Positions 1 through 10,093 of a DNA stretch of 64,000 nucleotides are shown here, one piece after another. This DNA comes from Cotesia glomerata (Eukaryota > Arthropoda > Insecta > Hymenoptera > Braconidae). How positions within the stretch are numbered: position 1 is the first letter of the stretch; each line of letters opens with the position of its first letter. The notes under the pieces are model-generated. The model was not told the origin of the DNA, searched no databases, and was given only the letters and a program-made list of their open reading frames with translations. Position numbers and translations under genes: made by a program. The stretch lies in contig NC_058164.1 of NCBI RefSeq assembly GCF_020080835.1, positions 25,011,510-25,075,509 on the forward strand. The letters are read 5' to 3'.

Positions 1-611
1 CCCCTTGACCAGAAGAAACCTGCAACGATCCATATCTTTAAATCATTTCAAGTTTATCATTTTTGAGGGAATGTTCTTGCTTCGCAAGAACATTCTTTAG
101 AAAGTATGCAAAAATTTTATGCTAATGTTAAGATCTCCGCAAAGTAGTCAAATTTTTTCAACTTCTTGAAAATTTTTAAATTTAATCTACGTAGCCTAAT
201 AATTAATAAAAAAAATTAAAAAGCAGTAGGTTTCCGGGATTTAATCAAATAATTAGGCTTGAAAATTGTAATTTTTACATGTAAAATGGAGATTCCATCA
301 GCCGTGTATTTGGTTAGGAATTTAATGTAATTAACGATTTAAAAAAAATGTTATTTTTTCATTGAATTTGATTGATAAAATAATAAGCTTTCGATTACAA
401 CAATAAAAAAATAGCTTTCCAAACGTATTACGGAGATATTTTAGATTTTTTATGAAAAATCACTCGGAACTTGCGTTCCTTAAAGTCTTTTATTTGACTT
501 GGCAACACCGCTTGTGCAGTTACTCAAAGCATAAGTAACCGCGGTTTTTTAAATGCTAGAAGATCTTAGTCATTTTAGTTAGACAGTAAACATAAATAAA
601 TTTGAAGGTTA
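1..611. other. Non-coding AT-rich DNA
   Basis: I see no gene, RNA or clear mobile element here apart from one perfect hairpin (69-95). The reading frames are short and broken by stops. It could be intergenic DNA or part of the large 5' intron of the CLIC gene, whose first coding exon is not in the window. Confidence 0.5.
69..95. repeat. Perfect 12-bp hairpin
   Basis: The arms GAATGTTCTTGC and GCAAGAACATTC are exact reverse complements around a TTC loop. Each arm also contains a GAAnnTTC unit, the head-to-head half-sites of a heat-shock element. That resemblance may be coincidental. Confidence 0.6.
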
Positions 612-1365
612 CACGGAAAAGAGTAGACTGTAATAAATAACAGTCGATTTATAATAAGTAATGATCAACTGCTAAAAATTACCATTCCAAACAGTAAAAT
701 CGTGATTTTACTATTCACTTTATAATATTTCCCATTTAAACGTTACAATTTACTCTTTACGTGGAAGAAAATACTATTTCAAACAGTAATATTCCCTATG
801 TAAATGTCTAAAATGTTTAAGTATAATAATTAACAATTCAAACTTTGATATTTATCATTTCGTACCTAAAAAATAATCTTATATGTAAAAAGTATAAAAT
901 ATAGTTAGTAAATTTCTAATACAAGCAACGTCAATATTTACAAAGTAAAATGGTAATTTTTAAACGCCACGCTAAAAATCAAACTGTAATTTTTGACTTG
1001 CTTGAACTGGTAAAATGTATATTTTAAAAGTATAATTTTTACTGTTTCAAATGTTAAATTCTCTCAGAGTGAGACCTCCTTCTCTTTCATCTAAGTTCGC
1101 CTTCTCATAATATCGACTATATATTGAAATGGCAATTTTTACTGTTTGAAACTGTAATTTTTTAAGATGAAAAAGTCATTATTTATTATAGTGACAGCTA
1201 CTAATCACTTATTTTGGATATTAAATTATAAATTGTGGCTTTTATACTTTCTACATTAAGTTCTGTAATATTTATATTTTTGCCACCACGATGTCCGCTT
1301 TACTGTTTGAAACTATAAAAATTAACCGGAATCCGAGTGAATATTACAGTTTACTTTTTTCCGTG
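612..1365. mobile_element. MITE, Tc1/mariner-type (copy a)
   Basis: A 754-bp non-coding element begins CACGGAAAAGAG and ends with CTTTTTTCCGTG-like inverted termini. It lies between TA dinucleotides (610-611 and 1366-1367). The interior is AT-rich, repeats short motifs such as TTTACTGTTTGAAA, and has no open frame. The TA flanks and short inverted repeats point to a non-autonomous Tc1/mariner element. A near-identical relative is at 59900-60656. Confidence 0.8.
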
Positions 1366-1367
1366 TA

Positions 1368-2020
1368 CATGGAAAAAAGTAAACTATAAATAATACCAGT
1401 CGATTCATAATAAGTAATGATCAATTGTTAAAAATTACTATTTCAAACAGTAAAATCGTGATTTTACTATTCACTTTATAATATTTACCTTTTAAACGTT
1501 ACAATTTACTCTTTACGTGGAAGAAAATACTATTTCAAACAGTAATATTCCCTATGTAAATGTCTAAAATGTTAAAGTATAATAATTAACAATTCAGACT
1601 TTGATATTTATCATTTCGTACCTAAAAAATAATCTTATGATATGTAAAAAGTATAAAATATAGTTAGTAAATTTCTAATACAAGCAACGTCAATATTTAC
1701 AAAGTAAAATGGTAAATTTTAAACACAACGCTAAAAATCAAACTGTAATTTTTGACTTGCTTGGACTGGTAAAATGTATATTTTAAAAGTATAATTTTTA
1801 CTGTTTCAAATGTTAAATTCTCTCAGAGTGAGACCTCCTTCTCTTTCATCTAAGTTCCCCTTCTCATAATATCGACTATATATTGAAATGGCAATTTTTA
1901 CTGTTTGAAACTGTAATTTTTTAAGATGAAAGAGTCGTTATTTACTATAGTGACAGTTACTAATCGGAATCCGAGTGAATCCGGAATCCGAGTGAATATT
2001 ACAGTTTACTTTTTTCCGTG
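1368..2020. mobile_element. MITE, same family (copy b), internally deleted
   Basis: This second copy starts directly after the TA shared with copy a, in the same orientation, and ends CCGTG before TA at 2021-2022. Its 5' tip is degraded (CATGG instead of CACGG). It lacks roughly the last 120 bp of the interior seen in copy a. A short stretch, AATCCGAGTGAAT, is duplicated near its 3' end. Confidence 0.78.
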
Positions 2021-2022
2021 TA

Positions 2023-3789
2023 GGAAACTCTTTTTGTGTTGTCAAGTGTATACCAGTAATCTAGAGTGGGTAATTATTTAATGAGTAAATTTATCGGAAA
2101 TTCCCTCAACAAATGTTATTAATTAATTTAAAACATAATTTTAAGATACCAAAAGTATTTCTACGTATTATTTTTTTAGACATTCTTTACTCTAGGAGGG
2201 TACTTGGATCTCCTTAAAGAAATGTCAATTCAGTTGATTAACAAGCTTATATATTGTAATTTAAATAAAGCTAAAGCGTAATATGAGACTTATTCATGAT
2301 GGCGAAATCCACTGAAACGTGGCGGTCATTAAACCCATTACATTACAAGTAAGACATCAGATCAGCAAAGCTCATCTTCCTCATCTTAAAAAGTATGAAA
2401 ATTTAGTCACTATTAATTATCTATTCCTCTTAGATTGTTATCATTATCTTATCAACGTTCTAATTGAGCAAGCAATTAAGTCTTAGTTGTTTATAGACTC
2501 GATAACAGCGCCCCATTTTGAAGATAAGTGTGAAGAACATAATCCAAAGTGTCGTAATTGACTTTGGATTATGCTATGCTCATAGTTTTGTACGTCATGG
2601 TCAATTATACTCTTTATAATCCTGGAGGATATTGAAATGCCTGTTATATTAAACGGATTAAAATGAATAGGAGAAAATTATAGATCGTAAATAATGGACA
2701 TTAATTGGTCAATACCATTGAAATTGTTTGAATAACTGTAATGCAACCTTGATTGGTTGATGAATCATTGTTGATATTGTGTGTTTGCGTGAGAAAGATC
2801 TGAAAAGGAGGAAAGATCTAAGCACTCAGATGGCGAACATTAATAAACTCAATCCTAATGTAAGATGAGTCCATTAATAGTTTTGAATCTGTGTAATGCA
2901 CCCGACAAGCAACCAAGCAACCACGTACATTATTAACGTGACTCCATCTTAGGCGGCCATATATTACAGTCAATCACAATTATTTCCGAGCTCACGTTCT
3001 ATTCTCCTTAAACACATATTCCAAATCTCGTTAGCACTTGGTAGTTTAAACATAAAACATTAACCATTCAGCTTGATGGGACTCGTGTACTATTTAAATG
3101 CTTCTTGTCTGCTTACAACAAATTTCTTCATTTAATCTTTAGTTTATCAGTTACTTAGAGTTTGTCTTGACTCAAAGAATCCAAGCGGCTTGACGATTTG
3201 TATGAGTGTAATGTCTTATAGAATAGATTTATAAATGTGTCATCCAGCAAAAGGTTCATCTGAAAATGTCAGGCATTACTTTTCCTCCTTTCTCTATTAC
3301 AAAATTATTTGCCGATTTGTTGATACCATCAATATTGTCTTTATCTTCTTGTGAACTTTATAAGGTTACATATTTTAAAAATGAAAAACACTAAATGTAA
3401 TATTTATAACCTTAATTTAAGATTCTGTTCGTAATTCTGTAAAAATTTATTCTAATTATTTATCTGTTGGGTTATCTTGAACTAAATTCAACACCTAATC
3501 ACTTAGATTATTCTAATTTTATCTTAATGATAATTTTTAATAGTTTTTCTGACATTCACGCTTATTTTAATTTCATCTATTTTAACTTAGACGATTTTTC
3601 GAGTTTTCTTTTTTCCGTGTACTAAAAATAAATCGATTTAACGTCCCAAAATCATTAAAAACATTACAAGTCAAAGTGCAAAATTCACGGCGTTTAAACA
3701 TTTTAATATGTTACCATACGAATTGAAATATTTTGTTGGGACAACTAAATTACTAAAGATAACTACTATTATAAATTAATTATATAATC
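2023..3789. other. Non-coding, no gene recognised
   Basis: No protein or RNA gene is visible. There is one small hairpin at 2538-2573 (CATAATCCAAAGT pairing with ACTTTGGATTATG over a 10-nt loop). At about 3608-3622 there is an isolated TTTTTTCCGTGTA, the end motif of the TA-type MITEs. Confidence 0.45.
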
Positions 3790-3935
3790 AAGTTTTTTTG
3801 AATTGTAATTTAATTTATACCAGTCCTGTGAACAGATGTTCTGCATCTCTATAGGACAAATATGTCATGTATTATATTATATATTGATATTCTGTAATAT
3901 TTTCTGGTTATTAAATAAATAAAATAAAGGCGGGA
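3790..3935 (+). mobile_element. Probable LINE 3' UTR remnant
   Basis: The stretch with ACAGATGTTCTGCATCTC and a following AATAAATAAAATAAA tail resembles the 3' end of the LINE at 55901-57769, which reads ACAGATGCCTATGCATCTC before an ATAAATAAATAAA tail. Only the last ~150 bp are recognisable. It is called by similarity within the window. Confidence 0.45.
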
Positions 3936-3995
3936 AGCCTTTATTAATGAACTTTGAATTTTTTCTGATTTACGAATCGAAAAAAAAAAAATATT

Positions 3996-4068
3996 CGATC
4001 CTGCCAGGATTCGAACCTGGAATCTTCTGATCCGTAGTCAGACGCGTTATCCGTTGCGCCACAGGACC
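3996..4068 (-). tRNA. tRNA-Arg (anticodon ACG), copy 1
   Basis: Read on the minus strand, this is a complete 73-nt cloverleaf. The acceptor stem is GGTCCTG/CAGGATC with one G-U pair, the anticodon loop is CTACGGA, and the T-arm has GGTTCGAATCC. The discriminator base is G and no CCA is encoded. A T-run just past the 3' end (minus strand) is a normal RNA polymerase III terminator. The ACG anticodon would be read as ICG and decodes CGU, CGC and CGA. Confidence 0.96.
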
Positions 4069-4247
4069 ATATTGCTAGTTGTACTTATCGTACCTAACAC
4101 ATGCTAGTTATAAGAAATTTTCTAGACTTTTATTTTTTTTTCTGTTAGTCTTACATAAATTAATTCGTAAAAAATGTATGAAGATAAAATAAAAATTCTT
4201 ATAAATGTTAATTTTTTCTGATTTACGAGTTGAAAAAAAAAAATATT

Positions 4248-4320
4248 CGATCCTGCCAGGATTCGAACCTGGAATCTTCTGATCCGTAGTCAGACGCGTT
4301 ATCCGTTGCGCCACAGGACC
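4248..4320 (-). tRNA. tRNA-Arg (anticodon ACG), copy 2
   Basis: This copy is identical in sequence to the gene at 3996-4068, with the same terminator T-run on the minus strand. It lies in the next unit of a ~252-bp tandem duplication that includes the flanking sequence. Confidence 0.96.
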
Positions 4321-4500
4321 ATGTTGCTAGTTGTACTTATCGTACCTAACACATGCTAGTTATAAGAAATTTTCTAGACATTTATTTTTTTTTCTGTTAG
4401 TTTTACATAAATTAATTCGTAAAAAATGTATGAAGATAAAATAAAAATTCTTATAAATGTTAATTTTTTCTGATTTACGAGTTGAAAAAAAAAAAATATT

Positions 4501-4573
4501 CGATCCTGCCAGGATTCGAACCTGGAATCTTCTGATCCGTAGTCAGACGCGTTATCCGTTGCGCCACAGGACC
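4501..4573 (-). tRNA. tRNA-Arg (anticodon ACG), copy 3
   Basis: This is the third identical copy, 253 bp from copy 2. Because the gene body and both flanks are duplicated, all three are likely to carry working internal A and B boxes and to be transcribed separately. Confidence 0.96.
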
Positions 4574-4699
4574 ATATTGCTAGTTGTACTTATCGTACCT
4601 AACACATGCTAATTATACAAAATTTTCTAGACTTTTTTTTTTACTATTTATCTTGCATAAATTAATTCGTAAAAAATGTATAAAAATTCTTATAACTTT

Positions 4700-5723
4700 T
4701 ATGAATAAATTTGAAGTTATTTATAAATAAAGTATCATCCTAACAAATAAAAAATTTCCTTTAAGAGTATTTTTGAACAAACATTACCATAATAATTATA
4801 AAAGTCAATATCCGAATGCAAACAAAAACACGTTTTGCTCAAGATAAATTTACCTTGACTTTCTCACTTACGTAATCGTCCAGCCAAAATAGTCGGACCT
4901 GTTAAAATAACAAGCATCATCGCTTAATACATAGCGAGAATGAGTCATCAACAAAACTATGTCAAGTTTCCGACTGAATACAGTAACCATTTAAATTTAA
5001 ACTTACAAGTTACATTACCAAAAACGGCTCCTTATATTGAATTATGCAAATTCCACCATTTTAAGAGCGTTGTTATTTCTTCTTAGCATTATTAATTAAA
5101 TAATCACAATTGTAGAGCTGCCTTGTATTGTATTGTATTGTTTGTAAAATACTGTTAAAAATTCTCCTCAATGTCATTACTCGACTTAATTGTGGGAAAT
5201 GCAGAATGGAATTAATGCATCTGAAACAAATAGAATGATCGGCAGGATTGAATTACGCAATTACAATCACAATAAGGAGACACGCAACTTCAAGTCAAAG
5301 TCAATCAAATAGTCGGTTTGGTTGCATTCTAATACTTTTTTTCGATCTATCATTTCCTCAATCTAAGCATTCAATTCTACTTACAGATTTTATGTTGTCT
5401 CGTATTAACTACTTTATTTGTTTGGATCGAGAGTTCAACCGTGAAATGTATGCTGAAGAAATCGATTCACGAAATCGGCATTAGAGAGGCAAAGAATCGA
5501 TTTATCTTACCAGTCAACTAATCTGTATATATGTTCAACTGTATAGTTGAATCGAGTTCAGTTGCGTAATTCCTTTCTGTTTTTCAACTGTTACATATTT
5601 CAGATATTTCTTTCTTTATATACCGACTTTTATGTCAAAAAAAGACTATTGTGAAAACAAATGATATGGTTAAATTTAATGAAGAAAAGAATGACATGAT
5701 TTAAGTACTTTATGAGCTTTTAG
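4700..5723. other. Non-coding, no gene recognised
   Basis: AT-rich DNA without conserved coding sequence. The longest open frame (5248-5484) has no recognisable domain and no splice context. This is probably intergenic or CLIC intron sequence. Confidence 0.45.
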
Positions 5724-7150
5724 ATGCAATAAATAAAATTTGACTCAATTAAATAATAAATTTTGTTAAATCGCACTGTACTTTCTTAACCATTGACGTT
5801 TTTAAAGATATAAGCTCATCCCGATGTTACACTCATCAAGAGCTTTCATTTGAATACCCATATGCATTTTTATATATTTTTCATATATTTATATATTTAA
5901 TATATATAAATATATAAAATATATGAAAAATTGATGTTGGTACTTGAAGAAAAGGTCTTGATGAGTTTAATATCGAGATGAGCTTAGGTCTTTAAAAATG
6001 TCAGTAGTTGAGAAGATACAAGGTTGTTGCTTAATTATTGATATTTTGTAAGATATAAACTTATTTCGTTACTACACTCATCGAGACCTTTCATTTGAGT
6101 ACCCACATGGCATTTTTTATATATTTTACATATATCGGCGGTCTAATTAGCAATTTGTCTAACTCCTTATTTTTTAGAGGGTGATTTTTTAACATTTTGA
6201 TGTATCCATAATCCAATTATAAATTACTTGAATGATTCAAACCTAAATATTATATCTCTACTAGATATTAATGATATTAAATGGTTTTTAAAGGGATGAT
6301 AAATTTTGAACTAATTATTTTTTTCGTACAAATAGAAGATTCTTTAAAATGGAGTTAGACAATTTGCTAATTACAACGTCGATATGGTATTTGTGAAATA
6401 TATGTAATATATAAAATATATGAAAAATTAATGTGGGTACTCAAATGAAAGGTCTCGATGAGTGTAACATCGGGATGAGCTTATATCATTAAAAATGTGA
6501 ATAGTTCACAAGATATTTTAAAAATGATACTTTTTTAACTATTGACATTTTTAAAGATATAAGCTCATCCCGATGTTACACTCATCAAGAGCTTTCATTT
6601 GAGTACCCACATGAATTTTTGATATATATTTCATATATTCATATATATAATATACATAAATATATAAAATATATGAAAAATTGATGTGGGTGTTATAACA
6701 AAAGGTCTCGATGAGTGTAACATCAGGATGAGCTTATATCTTTAAAAATGTGAATAGTTCACAAGATATTTGTTAAAATGATACTTTCTTAACTATTGAC
6801 ATTTTTAAAGATATAAGCTCATCCCAATGTTACACTCATCAAGAGCTTTCATTTGAGTACCCACATGAATTTTTGATATATATTTCATATATTCATATAT
6901 GTAATATACATAAATATATAAAATATATGAAAAATTGATGTGGGTATTCTAACAAAAGGTCTCGATGAGTGTAACATCAGGATGAGCTTATATCTTTAAA
7001 AATGTGAATAGTTCACAAGATATTTGTTAAAATAATACTTTCTTAACTATTGACATTTTTGAAGATATAAGCTCATCCCGATGTTACACTCATCAAGACC
7101 TTTCATTTGAGTACCCACATGGCATTTTTGTTTTACATTTTATATATTAC

Positions 7151-7216
<66 letters not shown>

Positions 7217-7690
7217 ATATATATATATATATATATACATATATATATTTAAAATATATGAAAAATTGATGTGGGTGCTCAAATGAAAGGTCTCGATGAG
7301 TGGAACATTGGAATGAGTTTATATCTTTAAAAATGTCAATAGTTCACAAGATACAAGGTCATTTCTTAATTATTGACATTTTTAAAGATATAAGCTCATC
7401 CCAAAATTACACTCATCAAGAGCTTCCATTTGAGTACCCACATGCATTTTTGATATATATTTCATATATCCAAATATATAATATATATAAATATATAAAA
7501 TATATGAAAAATTGATGTGGGTACTCAAATGAAAGGTCTCGATGAGTGTAACATCAGGATGAGCTTATATCTTTAAAAATGTCATTAGTTCTCAAAATAC
7601 AAGATCATATATTAATTATGTATCTACAAATACATTTTTTGAATACAGTTTAAATATTTATCATCATAAATTGACTAATGGCACAAATTC
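5724..7690 (-). mobile_element. Helitron-like element 1 with palindromic satellite
   Basis: A truncated left module (AAATAAAATTTGACTC... GTTAAATCGCACTGTAC) is followed by several inverted units. The left arm of each unit carries GATATAAGCTCATCCCGATG and TGAGTACCCACATG. The right arm carries ATGTGGGTACTCA and GATGAGCTTATATC. The arms are joined by AT-rich centres, including a long (AT)n run at about 7160-7243. The right module (TTTGAATACAGTTTAAATATTTATCATCATAAATTGAC) then leads straight into the splice acceptor of the first CLIC exon in this window. The same plan recurs at 8837, 11072, 12950, 20362, 26842 and 39355/48739. Confidence 0.7.
6136..6381. mobile_element. 246-bp MITE inside a satellite unit
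   Basis: The termini CGGCGGTCTAATTAGCAATT and AATTTGCTAATTACAACGTCG are imperfect inverted repeats. The insertion splits a satellite centre. The flanks ATAT on both sides fit a 4-bp or shorter target duplication, and removing the element restores TATATGGTATTTGTG as seen in uninterrupted units (9290s, 9790s). The superfamily is uncertain. Confidence 0.75.
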
Positions 7691-7712
7691 AAGTCAAAAT
7701 TTATATTTCCAG

Positions 7713-8018
7713 GCTTCAACAATCGATGGAAGAAGAAAAGGCGCGTGTTTATTTTGCCAGGAGTATTTTATGGATCTGTATCTTCTCGCGGAATTAAAAA
7801 CAATCTCCTTAAAAGTAACGACAGTTGACATGCAAAAGCCCCCTCCAGACTTTCGCACCAACTTCCAGGCGACTCCGCCGCCCATTTTGATCGACGGAGG
7901 CGACGCCATTTTGGAGAACGAGAAAATCGAGCGACATATTATGAAGAATATTCCCGGGGGTCATAACCTTTTCATCCAGGACAAAGAAGTCGCTACTCTT
8001 GTGGAAAATCTCTTCAGT
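7713..8018 (+). CDS. Clic: CLIC exon: thioredoxin-like N-domain
   Basis: This exon encodes the CLFC site, the KPPPDF loop and the conserved NEKIERHIMKNIPGG segment. The acceptor is TTTCCAG before 7713 and the donor is GTAAGA at 8019. The acceptor lies only ~16 bp beyond sequence recognisable as the right module of Helitron-like element 1. Confidence 0.95.
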
Positions 8019-10037
8019 GTAAGACTGAATTTAATATTGATAATTTTAATATTAATTTTGAATTAACTAACGAAGATATTTTTGCAGAAACTAAAGCTGC
8101 TGTTACTTAACGCAAAGGAGAAGGACAAGGACCCTAAATCGTCTTCTTTAATGGCCCATTTACGGAAAATAGATGAGCATTTGGGCCGCAAGGGAACGCG
8201 TTTTCTTACAGGTGATACCATGTGTTGCTTCGATTGCGAGTTGATGCCCCGTTTGCAGCACATCCGGGTGGCAGGAAAGTACTTCGCTGACTTTGAAATT
8301 CCCGAGACATTAGTGCATCTGTGGCGATACATGCATCACATGTACAGACTTGATGCATTCTTGCAGAGCTGTCCGGCAGATCAGGATATTATTAATCATT
8401 ATAAGCTGCAACAGGTGTGTAAATAACGTCTGTAAGACATCACATGTAATAAGTGATAACAATTTTTTTTTACTCAAGAAATAGAACAAGGTTTAATTAA
8501 TATTTAAATTATGGTCTTTCTTTAAAAGGCCTACAAATTTTTTATTTTTAATTATTTTAATCAACGAAAAAAAAGAAAAAGAATAATTTGCTAATTTTTA
8601 ATTATAAAAAATTTCCTTAGATAATTTTAATTAAATTTTAAACCTCAGTAATTATTTCTTATCATCTTCACTGCAAACCTTGCTAATCAATAGGTATTAC
8701 TAGGTAATTAATTTATTAGTTCTTTTCTAAAAAAAATAACCTTGAATTTAAACTTGAAATTTATTATTTTTTTTTTTCATAATTTTTTTACATGCATATT
8801 TTATTAATTTTATTAAAAAAAATTAAACTATTTATTACTAACAACCTTGCAGTTACTATGTGACTTCCGTGACTTGTGGACTATAATTAAATAAAATATT
8901 GCTTTATTAAATAATGACTTTTGTTAAATTGCACTGTACTTTTTTAACTATCGATGTTTTTAAAGATATATGCTCATTTTGATGTTACATTCGTCAAGAG
9001 CTTTCATTTGAGTACCCACATGCATTTTTGATATATTTTTTATATCATATATATATATAGTATATGTAAATATATAAAATATATGAAAAATTGATGTGGG
9101 TGCTCAAATGAAAGGTCTCGATGAGTGGAACATTGGAATGAGTTTATATCTTTAAAAATGTCAATAGTTCACAAGATACGAGGTTATTTCTTAATTATTG
9201 ACATTTTTTTAAATATAAACTCATTTTGAGGTTACACTCATCAAGAGCTTTCATTTAAGTACCCACATGGCATTTTTTATATATTTTATATATATGGTAT
9301 TTGTGAAATATATAAATATATGAAATTTATAAAAAATTGATGTGGGTACTTAAATGGAAGGTCTCGATAATTGTAATATCGAGATCAGCTTATATCTTTA
9401 AAAATGTCAATAGTTTACAAGATATTTGTTAAAATGCCCCATACTTTCTTAACTATTGACTTTTTTAAAGATATAAGCTCATCTCGATGTTACATTCATT
9501 AAGAGCTTTCATTTGAGTACCCACATGCATTTTTAATATAACATATATATATATAATATATGTAAATATATAAAATATATGAAAAATTGATGTGGGTGCT
9601 CAAATGAAAGGTCTCGATGAGTGGAACATTGGAATGAGTTTATATCTTTAAAAATGTCAATAGTTCACAAGATACGAGGTCATTTCTTAATTATTGACAT
9701 TTTTTTAAATATAAACTCATTTTGAGGTTACACTCATCAAGAGCTTTCATTTAAGTACCCACATGGCAATTTTTATATATTTTATATATATGGTATTTGT
9801 GAAATATATAAATATATGAAATATATGAAAAATTGATGTGGGTACTTAAATCGAAGGTCTCGATAATTGTAATATCGAGATCAGCTTATATCTTTAAAAA
9901 TGTCAATAGTTCACAAGATATTTGCTAAAATGCCCCATACTTTCTTAACTATTAACTTTTTTAAAGATATAAGCTTATCTCGATGTTACATTTATTAAGA
10001 GCTTTCATTTGAGTACCCACATGCATTTTGATATATT

Positions 10038-10093
<56 letters not shown>

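Larger units (their letters stand above)
3960..4700. repeat. Tandem duplication of a tRNA-bearing unit (~252 bp x 3)
   Basis: Each unit has a TTTTTTCTGATTTACGA start, a poly-A run, the tRNA gene and a flank with CTAGTTGTACTTATCGTACC. Units 1-3 start near 3960, 4212 and 4464. The flanks differ by only a few bases and indels, so the expansion looks recent. Confidence 0.9.

Noticed and set aside
4108..4314. 68-codon open frame on the minus strand
   Set aside because: It overlaps tRNA-Arg copy 2 and its flank. The N-terminal residues are the translation of the tRNA itself.
5248..5484. 78-codon open frame upstream of CLIC as a possible first CLIC exon
   Set aside because: It does not resemble the acidic CLIC N-terminus ending in ELFIK and has no suitable donor in phase 0.
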